Shown: positions 7,690-15,812, counted from the stretch's first letter. The stretch is 32,660 nucleotides of DNA from an uncultured bacterium (GCA_947177425.1 CAMWUN010000042.1:1-32660), one strand, 5' to 3'. Notes: generated from the letters alone by a model not told the origin. Made by a program: numbers and translations.

Positions 7690-9039
7690 CTAACTGTTAC
7701 GAATTATAACATATTTTTCAGTTACTTCCACTACTTTTCCGCTGACAGATGCATGAATGGCAACGCTTAAGCCTTTTGCCGGCTCTGCTATCATCTGTCC
7801 TTTTTCTACCAAATCCGATTCCTTTACCACCGGGACTGCCGGAGCGCCAATGTGCTGACTGAGCATCAGTTTGACTTTCTTTACCTCTCCCGTCATTTCT
7901 GTGATCGGCGCAGGATGGTCATACTTTGTCAGATCCAGCCTTGCCATGAGACGTTCCATGGGCGCTTTTCTGTACTCCCGCTCCGCAGCCACAGGCGCTG
8001 CCTCCACCTTCGGCGGCTTTATCCCGTGGGAGCGCAGGCCGCTCTTGTAATCCGCTATCAGAGAGCGGGGAGAAAGCCCCTGCATACAGGAGTAATTCTC
8101 GCACAGCCCGCAGGAAGAACAGAACATGGTATTTAAGAAAATATCCGTATCCTGTATATCCTTACAGGTCGCCGCACGCATAAACTTGTGGGGTTCAATG
8201 GGGTGTCCCAGGAGATGTCTCGGACACAGGTCTGTACACATGGTGCACTGACAGCAGGCCGCCGCCGCACGTTTTAAGTCTATGGAGGATTTCCGTCTTT
8301 TCCTCTGTACCAGCAGATGGTCTTCGGGCAGCACCAGCACCGCGTTGGTGGTCTTTGTCACCGGAAGCAGGCCGCTCCCCTCAAATCCCATCATCGGGCC
8401 GCCGATAAAGAATACCGGGTTCTTAACCGTGATTTCCCCTGCCTGACGCACTGCTTCCTCTATGGTACATCCCAGAGGCAGCCTTACCGTAACCGGATTT
8501 TCCACCTCTCCCACTATGGACACCAGCTTATCTTCCACCGGACGGTCTAAGGCCACAGCTTTGTAGATATTGTAGACGGTTTCCACGTTGAATACAGCCA
8601 CGCCGCTTTCTATTGGAAGACCGCCTGGGGGGACTGTCTTTCCGGTAACTTCATAAATGAGGACAACTTCATCCCCGGCAGGGTAAACCTCATCCAGAAG
8701 CCCCAGCCTCATCTCCGGGTATTCCCCGATGCATCCGCGAAGGGCGTCTATGGTTCTCTTATATGCTTTTTTGATACCGATAACCGCTTCCTTTGCCCCC
8801 ACACATTCCGCAAGCATATGGAAAGTCCTTGCGATTTCATGGGCGTTCTGCTCCAATAGCTGTCTGTGCAGTTTAAGAAGCGGCTCGCACTCTGCGCAGT
8901 TCATAATAATAGTGTCTGCTCTTTTATCCAGCTTGGCATAGGTGGGAAACCCTGCGCCCCCTGCGCCTACAATACCGCCACGCCGCAATAAGGCGCTCAG
9001 GTCTTCTATACTGATATTTTCCGTCAGGTTATGCGCCAT
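7690..9039 (-). CDS. pduS: PduS-like RnfC-family flavin/Fe-S oxidoreductase
   Basis: A 449-residue RnfC-related protein. An N-terminal glycine-rich nucleotide-binding loop (21-30, GGIVGAGGAG) precedes the NADH/FMN domain, an SLBB segment (about 170-215), two 4Fe-4S cysteine clusters (Cys263/265/268/272 within CCQCTMCTDLCP, and Cys307/310/313/318 within CSSCGLC), and a C-terminal barrel-sandwich domain (about 385-445). In Salmonella, PduS is a cobalamin reductase that binds PduT. This locus uses a B12-independent dehydratase, so here it more likely moves electrons across or along the shell, for cofactor balance or radical-enzyme activation. GGGGGGAGG precedes the ATG. Confidence 0.92.
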   Translation of the reverse strand: MAHNLTENISIEDLSALLRRGGIVGAGGAGFPTYAKLDKRADTIIMNCAECEPLLKLHRQLLEQNAHEIARTFHMLAECVGAKEAVIGIKKAYKRTIDALRGCIGEYPEMRLGLLDEVYPAGDEVVLIYEVTGKTVPPGGLPIESGVAVFNVETVYNIYKAVALDRPVEDKLVSIVGEVENPVTVRLPLGCTIEEAVRQAGEITVKNPVFFIGGPMMGFEGSGLLPVTKTTNAVLVLPEDHLLVQRKRRKSSIDLKRAAAACCQCTMCTDLCPRHLLGHPIEPHKFMRAATCKDIQDTDIFLNTMFCSSCGLCENYSCMQGLSPRSLIADYKSGLRSHGIKPPKVEAAPVAAEREYRKAPMERLMARLDLTKYDHPAPITEMTGEVKKVKLMLSQHIGAPAVPVVKESDLVEKGQMIAEPAKGLSVAIHASVSGKVVEVTEKYVIIRNS

Positions 9040-9076
9040 GCTTATTCCTCCCCCCTGCTCTTACCTTCTGCTCTGC

Positions 9077-9349
9077 TCATTTCTGCATCCATTGCCTTCC
9101 ATCATCAATGATGCCTACAATCGCCGCATCTACCGGTGCATTTTCCATGTCAGATCCAACTCTTGCCGCGCTTCCCGTTGCAACCAGCACATACTCGCCG
9201 ATTCCCGCGCCGATGTTGTCGATGGCAATCATCTGGTTCCCTCCATGGCTCATTTTTTCCGCCAATTCAACAATCATAAACTTGTTTCCGATTAATTTTT
9301 CGCTTTTTCTTGTGGAAACTACGCTTCCAACTACTTTTCCTATGAGCAT
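9077..9349 (-). CDS. pduN: EutN/CcmL-type BMC-P vertex protein
   Basis: A 90-residue single-domain protein with the EutN/CcmL/PduN signature: MLIGKVVGSVVSTRK at the start, then IAIDNIGAGIGEYVLVATGS and DAAIVGIIDD. These pentamers cap the vertices of the polyhedral shell, and one per locus is usual. It sits between pduL and pduS in the shell-gene block. Its ribosome site (AAAGG, about 13 bases from the ATG) is weaker than those of its neighbours, which would suit the low copy number needed at vertices; that link is inference. Confidence 0.93.
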   Translation of the reverse strand: MLIGKVVGSVVSTRKSEKLIGNKFMIVELAEKMSHGGNQMIAIDNIGAGIGEYVLVATGSAARVGSDMENAPVDAAIVGIIDDGRQWMQK

Positions 9350-9366
9350 ATGTAATCCATGCCTTT

Positions 9367-10026
9367 CTACTCATTAATGATTCTGACGGTATCCCCTGTG
9401 GCAATTTTGGCTGCGTTGGCTTCGTCTGTGTCAATATGCATTTCCAGTGTAAAGCTTTCATCCACCCTGACCTGCACATTGTTGAATATGGTTCCTCTTT
9501 CATTGTCCGCCTTTACAGACACGATATCGCCATCGTGTGCGCCTGCTGCCATGGCATCCTTAGGAGACATGTGGATGTGCCTTTTGGCTACAATGCATCC
9601 TTCCTTTAAATACAGCGCCCCTTTGGGCCCTACCAGTGCAACAGGCGCGCTGCCCGCCACATTCCCGGACTCACGGATAGGCGCTTTCACCCCCAGTTTA
9701 ATGGCATCCGTGGAGGAAATTTCCACCTGGGATTTGCTCCTTACAGGCCCTAATATTCTTACATTTTCTATTGCCCTAAGCTTTAAGCCGACAATCGTCA
9801 CAAGTTCATTGGACGCAAACTGCCCGCCCATCAGCTCTTTTTTCTTTGTTAGATGATACCCTTCTCCAAAAAGGACTTCCACATGTTCCTGAGTCAGATG
9901 CACATGTCTTGCCGATACCCCCACCGGAACCATGTACCCATTGCCTGTGCTCTGTTTCTGGCTCATTGCTTCCATGACCATTTTGGCAATCAGTTCTACC
10001 TGACTGTTTGTCATATTATCCGCCAT
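9367..10026 (-). CDS. pduL: Phosphate propanoyltransferase PduL
   Basis: A 219-residue PduL-family phosphotransacylase converting propionyl-CoA plus phosphate to propionyl-phosphate inside the compartment. Metal-binding histidines are visible in VSARHVHLT (His41, His43, with His48 nearby) and in AKRHIHMSP (His150, His152), with a further His197 in MHIDTDEANAA. An N-terminal amphipathic helix (residues 7-23) separated from the core by a short Ser/Gly linker fits an encapsulation peptide. No propionate or acetate kinase follows in this window, so ATP recovery must use a gene elsewhere. GGGAGGA supports the start. Confidence 0.94.
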   Translation of the reverse strand: MADNMTNSQVELIAKMVMEAMSQKQSTGNGYMVPVGVSARHVHLTQEHVEVLFGEGYHLTKKKELMGGQFASNELVTIVGLKLRAIENVRILGPVRSKSQVEISSTDAIKLGVKAPIRESGNVAGSAPVALVGPKGALYLKEGCIVAKRHIHMSPKDAMAAGAHDGDIVSVKADNERGTIFNNVQVRVDESFTLEMHIDTDEANAAKIATGDTVRIINE

Positions 10027-10050
10027 ACATTCTTCCTCCCAAAAGATTTA

Positions 10051-10129
10051 TGGGCGGACTTCGCCCGCCCATCTCCGTTCAATAAGCTGGCTCGCGGAGC
10101 GCGACAGCATTTGATCTTACTCGCTTATT
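10051..10129 (-). repeat. Intercistronic hairpins between the BMC-H gene and pduL
   Basis: The gap 10027-10124 holds two inverted repeats. TGGGCGG/CCGCCCA (10051-10057 with 10065-10071) forms a 7-bp stem. AATAAGC/GCTTATT (10081-10087 with 10123-10129) encloses GCTG...CAGC and CGCggaGCG. The second element resembles the 37-bp units at 17014-17198, in the opposite orientation. They may stabilise or process the polycistronic mRNA. Confidence 0.55.
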
Positions 10130-10529
10130 TCAAAACGGGAAGAATCTTCTCAACGTCTGTATGAGGTCTGGGAATTACATGGGTTGCTACCAGTTCACCA
10201 AGTCTTGATGCGCTTGTGCTTCCTGCTTCCACTGCTGCGTTTACAGCGCCTACATCGCCGCGTACCATAACGCTTACCAGACCGGAACCGATTTTCTCTG
10301 TTCCAACTAATGTTACGTTTGCTGCCTTTAACATTGCATCTGCTGCCTCAATTGATGCTACAAGTCCTCTTGTTTCTACCATTCCTAATGCTTCCTGTGC
10401 CATCCTTTTTTCCTCCTTTGGCTCTGCTTTTACTGTTTCAGTTTTTATTGCTGCTGTTTCTGTTCTTTTTACTCTATTTTCTTCGGCTTTCGCCGGAGCT
10501 TTTCTTAATGGGTTTTTCTGTTCCGCCAT
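10125..10529 (-). CDS. BMC-H shell protein (PduA/EutM-like) with alternative long N-terminus
   Basis: A BMC-H hexamer subunit. The canonical 92-residue domain starts at the internal ATG at 10401-10403 ([20 protein letters not shown]) behind a very strong AAAGGAGG site, and ends [25 protein letters not shown] is the pore loop. The open frame extends in phase to an ATG at 10529 with its own GGAG site, adding 42 residues rich in Lys, Glu, Ala and Thr, unlike a normal BMC-H. Either the long form is a tailed isoform, or the extension is a chance open frame and only the short form is made. It is closely similar to the protein at 10962-11237, so a gene duplication is likely. Confidence 0.9.
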   Translation of the reverse strand: MAEQKNPLRKAPAKAEENRVKRTETAAIKTETVKAEPKEEKRMAQEALGMVETRGLVASIEAADAMLKAANVTLVGTEKIGSGLVSVMVRGDVGAVNAAVEAGSTSASRLGELVATHVIPRPHTDVEKILPVLK

Positions 10530-10532
10530 ATG

Positions 10533-10850
10533 CTACTCCATTTCGTCATTCCAGGCAGTTGATATGTTCGTCAACCGGCTGGCGCTCTTTTTAACCAGTT
10601 TAATGATTTCTTCATGGGGATTGGCAATCACTACTGTGGCTGCCGGCTTTTTGATTGCACTATGTGCAGCAGCTTCTATCGCCTGTTTTACATCCGATAC
10701 GCTTCCCCGTATGATAATCGTTACCAGCCTGCCTCCCAGCTTTTTCTCCCATGTAATGAATTCCACATCCGCTGTTTTGCACATAATGTCAAGAGCATCT
10801 ATGGCTGCCGTCGTACTTGGAATCTCAAAGAATCCGTATGCATTTCCCAT
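10533..10850 (-). CDS. BMC-H shell protein (divergent paralogue)
   Basis: A 105-residue single BMC domain: GNAYGFFEIPSTTAAIDALD, WEKKLGGRLVTIIIRGSVSD, TVVIANPHEEI, then a short polar tail (about 85-105). An ATG at 10892 in the same frame would add basic residues, but GGAGAAGGA lies just before the ATG at 10850, giving the standard BMC start. The pore loop reads KKLGGRL rather than KIGSG, so pore chemistry differs from the two PduA-like subunits. It is the upstream neighbour of the tailed BMC-H gene, only 3 bp from its long-form start. Confidence 0.9.
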   Translation of the reverse strand: MGNAYGFFEIPSTTAAIDALDIMCKTADVEFITWEKKLGGRLVTIIIRGSVSDVKQAIEAAAHSAIKKPAATVVIANPHEEIIKLVKKSASRLTNISTAWNDEME

Positions 10851-10961
10851 GATTCCTTCTCCTTTTCTCTTCCTGCGCCGGTTGTGAATCAAACGCTGTC
10901 ACCTTTCGTGAGTCGCTTTACTGGGCAAAATCATGCCACATTCCTGCGCTGGTAAATCCGG

Positions 10962-11237
10962 TTAAATCAGCGGTAAGATTTTCTCTACATCACTGTGGGG
11001 TCTTGGTATTACGTGGGTAGCTACCAGTTCGCCCAGCTTTTCAGCTCTGACGCTTCCGGCTTCAACCGCTGCCTTCACAGCGCCTACATCCCCGCGCACC
11101 ATGACTGTCACCAGACCGGAACCTATTTTCTCTGTACCGATTAACGTAACTTCCGCTGCCTTTATCATGGCATCTGACGCTTCAATGGCTGCTGTAAGAC
11201 CTCTTGTCTCTATCATTCCCAAAGCTAATTGTGTCAT
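10962..11237 (-). CDS. BMC-H shell protein (PduA/EutM-like)
   Basis: A 91-residue canonical BMC-H protein, [20 protein letters not shown] to [14 protein letters not shown], with pore motif KIGSG as in the PduA and EutM families that pass propanediol or similar small polar molecules. GAGGTATAAA ahead of 11237 selects this ATG over one 12 bases upstream. By eye it is roughly three-quarters identical to the domain encoded at 10125-10403. The 149-bp gap upstream (11250-11398) shows no further gene. Confidence 0.92.
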   Translation of the reverse strand: MTQLALGMIETRGLTAAIEASDAMIKAAEVTLIGTEKIGSGLVTVMVRGDVGAVKAAVEAGSVRAEKLGELVATHVIPRPHSDVEKILPLI

Positions 11238-11398
11238 TTTATACCTCATTTCTGCGCTGTTTCTGCGCCTGTCTTCTTTTTTTAATTATATTACTGTCCA
11301 CACCGCTCACAGTCACATTCGCAATTCCATGAGAAATTCAATTCACAAATGGGATTTGCCCACTTCAAAATCGCTTTCCCGGGTGAACCTTAACTTAA

Positions 11399-11713
11399 TT
11401 ATACCTTATCCATACCGCTAAGTCTAAGCATTTTTTCCGTATCCGCTTCGGGACTTGCAATTTCATGGGTCGCCACCACGCCTGCAAGTTCCTCGGCCCT
11501 CTGCTTTGCCGCCGCAACGGCTGCCCTGACATCCGATATGGTTCCGCGGAATTTTATCATTACGATAAGCGGCACGGGAAGCGCATCTGCATTAGCCGGC
11601 TTATTCTTATCGAAATTTTCAATCGTTACATTTGCGGCTTTACATCCCGCGTCCGCTGCTGCAAATGCTGTTGCAAGTCCGAATACTTCTATGATTCCTA
11701 CTGCTTCTCCCAT
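11399..11713 (-). CDS. BMC-H shell protein with extended loop
   Basis: A 104-residue BMC-domain protein, GEAVGIIEVFGLATAFAAAD, with a small insertion (about residues 33-47, rich in Asn, Lys, Ala and Pro) before the strand PLIVMIKFRGTISDV. The C-terminal part keeps the VVATHEIASPEADTEK signature. The insertion would sit near the hexamer face or pore, so it may tune permeability. An AGGAG site precedes the ATG. It lies between the alcohol dehydrogenase gene and the three other BMC-H genes. Confidence 0.9.
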   Translation of the reverse strand: MGEAVGIIEVFGLATAFAAADAGCKAANVTIENFDKNKPANADALPVPLIVMIKFRGTISDVRAAVAAAKQRAEELAGVVATHEIASPEADTEKMLRLSGMDKV

Positions 11714-11758
11714 ACCTTAACTCCTGTCCCTGATTGTTTTTAAAAACTGCAGTTCCAT

Positions 11759-12970
11759 TTATTTATTGATGATTGCTATCTTAAGACCTTCCATTTTCAG
11801 GTTCGTCACATGGGCTTCATTAATCTGGTCTAAGGGGAACTCATGGGTAATCAGCTTATCAATGGGAAGGCCGATTCCCTTTGCTCTCTTTAAGAAATCA
11901 AAAGTGGTTGCGTAGTCTCTTAAGGTGTATACCCAGGAGCCAACCGTAGTGATTTCTTTGGAACAGATATCAAAGTGGGGATTAATGGTTGCGTCCCCGC
12001 CGTTGATGAAGAAACCAAGTTCGCACAAACCGCCGCCATTGCGGATAAATTTGTAAATGTTGGAATGAGCCGCCGGGGATCCTGTACACTGGAATGCGAA
12101 ATCTGCCGGATAACCGCCGAAAGCGTCTTCCACTGCCTTGGCAAGAGCCTCAATTCCCTTGTGGTCTTTAAAGTTCACGGATTTCTCTGCGCCCATTTCT
12201 TTGGCGAAATCAAGACGTTTCTGTTCTCCGTCTACTGCCACAATATTCTCAATACCCATCGTCCGTAAAACCGCAATACAGATAAGGCCGATAGGGCCGC
12301 ATCCCTGTACAACCACTCTGCTGTTAAAGCGCAGGATTCCGGTAGTTTTTGCACGTTCCACTGCATGAATCAGTACTGCGCAGGGTTCAATCAGTATCCT
12401 TGATTTCAGGTCAAGGTCGCTGACATTGAAAACTGTGGAACCTTCTCTGATTAATATGTAATCTGAAAACCATCCGTTCAGATGGATGTCATCATCGGGA
12501 AGAAGTCCGTATACGTCGGCGCCGCCTACATTCTGCTTATTTAAGTCAAACATGGTAATATCCGGGTTATCCTTGAATATCATGCATGTTACCACTTTAT
12601 CGCCCAGCTTAAGAGGCTTGCCTGCGCTGTCTTTCTTTACGTTCTTTCCCATCTTTACGATTTCCCCGGTGCCTTCATGGCCTAATGCCACGGGAATCAG
12701 CCCGAAGGGATCTCTCTTGAATTCATGGGCATCGGTGCCGCAGATGCCGCATCCCTCTACCTTTACCAGAATGTCCCCGTCCCCGACTTCCGGTATGGGG
12801 AATTCCTTCACTTCATATTTCTCAAGTGCGGTGAGCATGGCAACTCTTGCTGTCTTTGGTATCTGTCCGCCTGCTGCGGGTGCGCTTACCGGCGCTGTCC
12901 CGCGGTCCATCATGCTTTCCAGTACCTGCTTTACCACCGCTTCCACATCAATTGTGTTTATATTGCTCAT
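11759..12970 (-). CDS. Zinc-dependent medium-chain alcohol dehydrogenase, microcompartment-targeted
   Basis: A 403-residue MDR-family dehydrogenase. Catalytic zinc ligands are visible at Cys77 (CGICGTDAH, with His82) and His98-Glu99 (GHEG). The Rossmann glycine motif is GCGPIG (223-228), with an acidic residue (Asp247) following the next strand, favouring NAD(H). The four-cysteine structural zinc loop common in this family is absent. Residues 5-23 (NTIDVEAVVKQVLESMM) form an amphipathic helix followed by an Ala/Pro linker, typical of an encapsulation peptide. By context it reduces propionaldehyde to propanol and may also reduce lactaldehyde to 1,2-propanediol, recycling NADH made by PduP. AGGAGAGGG precedes the ATG. 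Confidence 0.9.
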   Translation of the reverse strand: MSNINTIDVEAVVKQVLESMMDRGTAPVSAPAAGGQIPKTARVAMLTALEKYEVKEFPIPEVGDGDILVKVEGCGICGTDAHEFKRDPFGLIPVALGHEGTGEIVKMGKNVKKDSAGKPLKLGDKVVTCMIFKDNPDITMFDLNKQNVGGADVYGLLPDDDIHLNGWFSDYILIREGSTVFNVSDLDLKSRILIEPCAVLIHAVERAKTTGILRFNSRVVVQGCGPIGLICIAVLRTMGIENIVAVDGEQKRLDFAKEMGAEKSVNFKDHKGIEALAKAVEDAFGGYPADFAFQCTGSPAAHSNIYKFIRNGGGLCELGFFINGGDATINPHFDICSKEITTVGSWVYTLRDYATTFDFLKRAKGIGLPIDKLITHEFPLDQINEAHVTNLKMEGLKIAIINK

Positions 12971-12985
12971 AACCCTCTCCTTTTC

Positions 12986-14374
12986 CTATCTGATGCAAAG
13001 ACTGTCAGACATGACACAGCGTCTTCTCTTGGTAAATGCGCTGGCGCTGGTCAGCCCTTCCCCTGTCCTGCTGGCAATGGTAAAAGTACAATAGCCTTCT
13101 CCGCCAAAGCCCAACGCCGCATAGGAGGGCGCGTTCTTTACAAGGATAGCCGTGTCGATTGCTTTCGCATATTTGGTAATGTTATCCACATTTTTGGAAT
13201 GGATGTGGGCGGAATGCCTGTTGCCGTGTTCCAGCCATACGGCCTGCTCTACTGCGTCCTCAAAATCCTTTGCCCTTACCATTCCCAGAATAGGCATCAT
13301 CAGTTCTTCCGAAATCAGCGGGTGTTCCTTCTCCCCTTCAAATACGATACAGCGGATATTGTCGGGAACCTCCACCCCTATCATGGCAAGCAGGGCTTTC
13401 GCGCTTCTGCCCACACACTTTCTGTTCAGTCCCTTAGGTGTAAGGACTACCTTTGTCAGCTTATCCTGCTCTTCCTTGCTAATCTGGTAACAGCCCTGTT
13501 CGCTGACCATGTAGTGCATCAGTTCATCAGCAACGCTGTTCACTGCCACAATTTCTTTCTCTGCAATGCAGGGAAGGTTATTGTCAAAAGTACATCCATT
13601 TACAATGTCCCCTGCGGCTTTCCTTACGTCGGCTGTCTCGTCAACCAGGGCGGGAGGATTTCCGGCTCCTGCGCCGATGCCTCGCTTGCCGGAAGAAAGC
13701 ACTGCCGTCACCACGCCGGGGCCGCCTGTAGCCACCAGCAGGGAAATATCTTTGTGCTTCATCATTATGCCGCTTGACTCCAGCGTAGGATTTTCCACTG
13801 TGCATGCAATTGCCTCTGGGCCGCCTGCCTCTAAGGAAGCCTCATTTAACATGTTCACTGCAAATATGGAGGTCTTGATTGCCGCCGGATGGGGGTTGAA
13901 CACCACTGTGTTGCCGCCTGCCAGCATCCCTATGGTATTGCAGATAATTGTTTCTGTAGGATTGGTACAGGGAGTAATTGCTCCGATGACTCCGAAAGGC
14001 CCCATCTCCACCAGGGTCAGACCTCTGTCCCCGGACCATGCCGTTGTGGTGATGTCTTCCGTGCCGGGCGTCCGCTCCGCCACCAGATGGTGCTTTAATA
14101 TTTTATGTCCCACATTTCCCATGCCTGTCTCCTGTACGCCCATGCGTGCAAGGATTTCAGCATTTTCTTTTGTTTTCCTTTTAATAATTGTAATAATCTT
14201 TTCCCTTTGGTCCATGGACATGGACTGCACAATTTTCTGTGCCTTTTTTGCTGCCGCAATCGCCGTATTCATATCGGCAAACACGCCCCTGCTCCCGCTT
14301 ACGTCAGCGTTGATCTGAAGCTTGGCAACAACTTCTTTTACCACATCCTGTACCAGTTGTTCACTTACTGCCAC
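12986..14374 (-). CDS. pduP: CoA-acylating propionaldehyde dehydrogenase PduP
   Basis: A 462-residue aldehyde dehydrogenase of the PduP/EutE group, converting propionaldehyde, CoA and NAD+ to propionyl-CoA. Catalytic Cys269 lies in CTFDNNLPCIAEKE. Cofactor and substrate regions are recognisable in GPFGVIGAITPCTNPTET and the glycine-rich GAGAGNPPALVDETAD. The first 20 residues (SEQLVQDVVKEVVAKLQ) are an encapsulation-peptide-like helix. The start codon is GTG at 14372-14374 and overlaps the end of the GlcG-like gene by 10 bp, so translation is probably coupled. It is followed by the alcohol dehydrogenase, which balances its NADH. Confidence 0.95.
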   Translation of the reverse strand: MAVSEQLVQDVVKEVVAKLQINADVSGSRGVFADMNTAIAAAKKAQKIVQSMSMDQREKIITIIKRKTKENAEILARMGVQETGMGNVGHKILKHHLVAERTPGTEDITTTAWSGDRGLTLVEMGPFGVIGAITPCTNPTETIICNTIGMLAGGNTVVFNPHPAAIKTSIFAVNMLNEASLEAGGPEAIACTVENPTLESSGIMMKHKDISLLVATGGPGVVTAVLSSGKRGIGAGAGNPPALVDETADVRKAAGDIVNGCTFDNNLPCIAEKEIVAVNSVADELMHYMVSEQGCYQISKEEQDKLTKVVLTPKGLNRKCVGRSAKALLAMIGVEVPDNIRCIVFEGEKEHPLISEELMMPILGMVRAKDFEDAVEQAVWLEHGNRHSAHIHSKNVDNITKYAKAIDTAILVKNAPSYAALGFGGEGYCTFTIASRTGEGLTSASAFTKRRRCVMSDSLCIR

Positions 14375-14880
14375 TGTTTATCATCCCTTTCTTTTTTGGC
14401 TGCATTCTGATATGACTTTTCAAACATCTCCCGCCCGTAAGCCGCCAGGTAAGTATCCTGCTCTAAAGTTCCGCCGCTTACACCTAAGGCCCCCACGATC
14501 CGGCCGTTTATCTCAAGGGCTTCGCCGCCGCCGAAGATAACAATCTGACCATTGTTCGTATTTTGTATGCCATAAAGGGGCTGGCCGGGGCCGCTCAATT
14601 CCGAGAGCCGGGCCGTGGACATTTTCAGTCCTGCGGAAGTGTACGCCTTGTTCAGAGCAATGTCAAAGCTGGCTATGTAAGCGTCGTCCATGCAGTGGAT
14701 GGCAACGGGCCTTGCAGCCTTGTCAGCAACCGCTATGACGACGGGGATTCCCATTTCTTTTGCCTTTTGTTCCACCTGGCCAGCCAGCTTCTTCGCCATA
14801 TCCAGTGTCATCGTCATGGCCGACTTTCCGGCTTCCCGAAGGGCCTGCTCCACTGCCTGGTAAATCAACTGCTCTTTCAT
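14365..14880 (-). CDS. GlcG/HbpS-like (PduO C-terminal domain) protein
   Basis: A 171-residue protein of the haem-degrading/GlcG family (PF03928), equal to the C-terminal domain of PduO without the adenosyltransferase part. Features: a helical N-terminus (about 1-42), the core MGIPVVIAVADKAARPVAIH, and the glycine-rich FGGGEALEINGRIVGALGVS loop. The function of this domain in microcompartments is unsettled; flavin or haem binding has been suggested for relatives. A B12-independent system does not need PduO adenosyltransferase activity, which fits the absence of that domain. It sits between the aldolase and pduP, overlapping the latter by 10 bp. Confidence 0.85.
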   Translation of the reverse strand: MKEQLIYQAVEQALREAGKSAMTMTLDMAKKLAGQVEQKAKEMGIPVVIAVADKAARPVAIHCMDDAYIASFDIALNKAYTSAGLKMSTARLSELSGPGQPLYGIQNTNNGQIVIFGGGEALEINGRIVGALGVSGGTLEQDTYLAAYGREMFEKSYQNAAKKERDDKQWQ

Positions 14881-14901
14881 GGTATGCCTCTTTTCCGCTG
14901 C

Positions 14902-15705
14902 TTATAAGCCAAGCTGCTCCATAACCTTCTTTGTGATGGATGCAACCAGATCTGCGTCTGCTTTGGCATCAGTGCCTGTCCCGCAGGAACCGTTACAGCT
15001 ATGGCAGCTTGGTTTGCCGGCTTTCTTGTTGGGGCATAAATCCGCCGGATGCTTTCCTGTCATGCCGAACTGTCTTCTGATTTCGTAAAGTCTCTCAACC
15101 TGTGCCGGGGATAATTCCTTAGGCCCGCCGAGAACTTTTGACTGGTATAATAAACGTGCATAAAATTCTACGGATTCCATCTTGTGGTATGCGCTTAAAA
15201 GGGAATCGGAATATGCCAGCGCGCCATGATTTTCCAAAAGGACTGCATCGTAATACTGCAGGTATTTGGAAACTGCGTCAGGAATTTCATTGGTGGAAGG
15301 TGTGCCGTATTCAGCAATGGGCACGCATCCTAAAGAAATAACTGCTTCCGGCATAATGGGCTGTGTCAGGGGAATTCCTGCAATGGCAAAGCTGGTTGCA
15401 TATAAAGGATGGGCATGTACCACTGACTGTACATCGGGCCTTTCCTTATATACTCTCATATGCATCTTAATTTCTGAGGAGGGCTTAAATCCTTTGTTTG
15501 CCTGAATCACCTTGCCCTCTGCGTCTACCTTACAGATGTATTCAGGGGTCATGAATCCCTTACTTACACCGGTCGGTGTGCACAGAAATTCATTGTCGTT
15601 TAATTTGACAGAAAAGTTACCGTCATTGGCTGCAACCATCCCGCGGTTGTAAACCCGTCTGCCGATTTCGCACATTTCTTTTTTGATTTCATACTCATTT
15701 AGCAT
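14902..15705 (-). CDS. Class II aldolase (fuculose/rhamnulose-1-phosphate type) with encapsulation tail
   Basis: A 267-residue FucA/RhaD-like aldolase that would split fuculose- or rhamnulose-1-phosphate into DHAP and lactaldehyde. Catalytic Glu78 (KPSSEIKMH) and zinc ligands His97 and His99 (VVHAHP) and His160 (LLENHGAL) are present. The aldolase domain ends near residue 215. A linker with four cysteines (Cys224, 234, 237 and 241) follows, then a C-terminal amphipathic helix (251-267, ADLVASITKKVMEQLGL) of encapsulation-peptide type. Its presence marks the locus as the fucose/rhamnose class of glycyl-radical compartments. It has its own near-consensus promoter at 15766-15794 and a good AAGGAGG site. 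Confidence 0.93.
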   Translation of the reverse strand: MLNEYEIKKEMCEIGRRVYNRGMVAANDGNFSVKLNDNEFLCTPTGVSKGFMTPEYICKVDAEGKVIQANKGFKPSSEIKMHMRVYKERPDVQSVVHAHPLYATSFAIAGIPLTQPIMPEAVISLGCVPIAEYGTPSTNEIPDAVSKYLQYYDAVLLENHGALAYSDSLLSAYHKMESVEFYARLLYQSKVLGGPKELSPAQVERLYEIRRQFGMTGKHPADLCPNKKAGKPSCHSCNGSCGTGTDAKADADLVASITKKVMEQLGL

Positions 15706-15765
15706 AATTCCTTTTTCCTCCTTATATTTATATGCATAATGTTGGTTTCTGTTGTTTGTGACTCT

Positions 15766-15794
15766 ATAATACCACGCAATCCCACATCAGTCAA
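15766..15794 (-). promoter_or_regulatory. Sigma-A promoter for the aldolase and downstream operon
   Basis: On the minus strand, -35 TTGACT (15789-15794) and -10 TATTAT (15766-15771) are 17 bp apart, about 60 bp before the aldolase start. The promoter lies inside the locus, so the aldolase-to-pduT block can be transcribed apart from the dehydratase gene. Confidence 0.75.
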
Positions 15795-15812
15795 CTTGTT
15801 TTTATGTGGAAT
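15779..15812. promoter_or_regulatory. Candidate operator over the aldolase -35 box
   Basis: An inverted repeat (ATCCCACAT at 15779-15787, ATGTGGAAT at 15804-15812; 8 of 9 matching) straddles the -35. It contains TTGTTTTTATGT (15796-15807), which recurs exactly at 20780-20791 upstream of the dehydratase promoter. The DeoR-type and YesN-type regulators of this window are both candidate binders. Confidence 0.5.

Noticed and set aside
12725..13777. Long plus-strand open frame of about 350 codons opposite pduP and the alcohol dehydrogenase
   Set aside because: It is antisense to two genes with full catalytic motifs, has no ribosome site and encodes Cys/His/Phe-rich sequence typical of a shadow frame.
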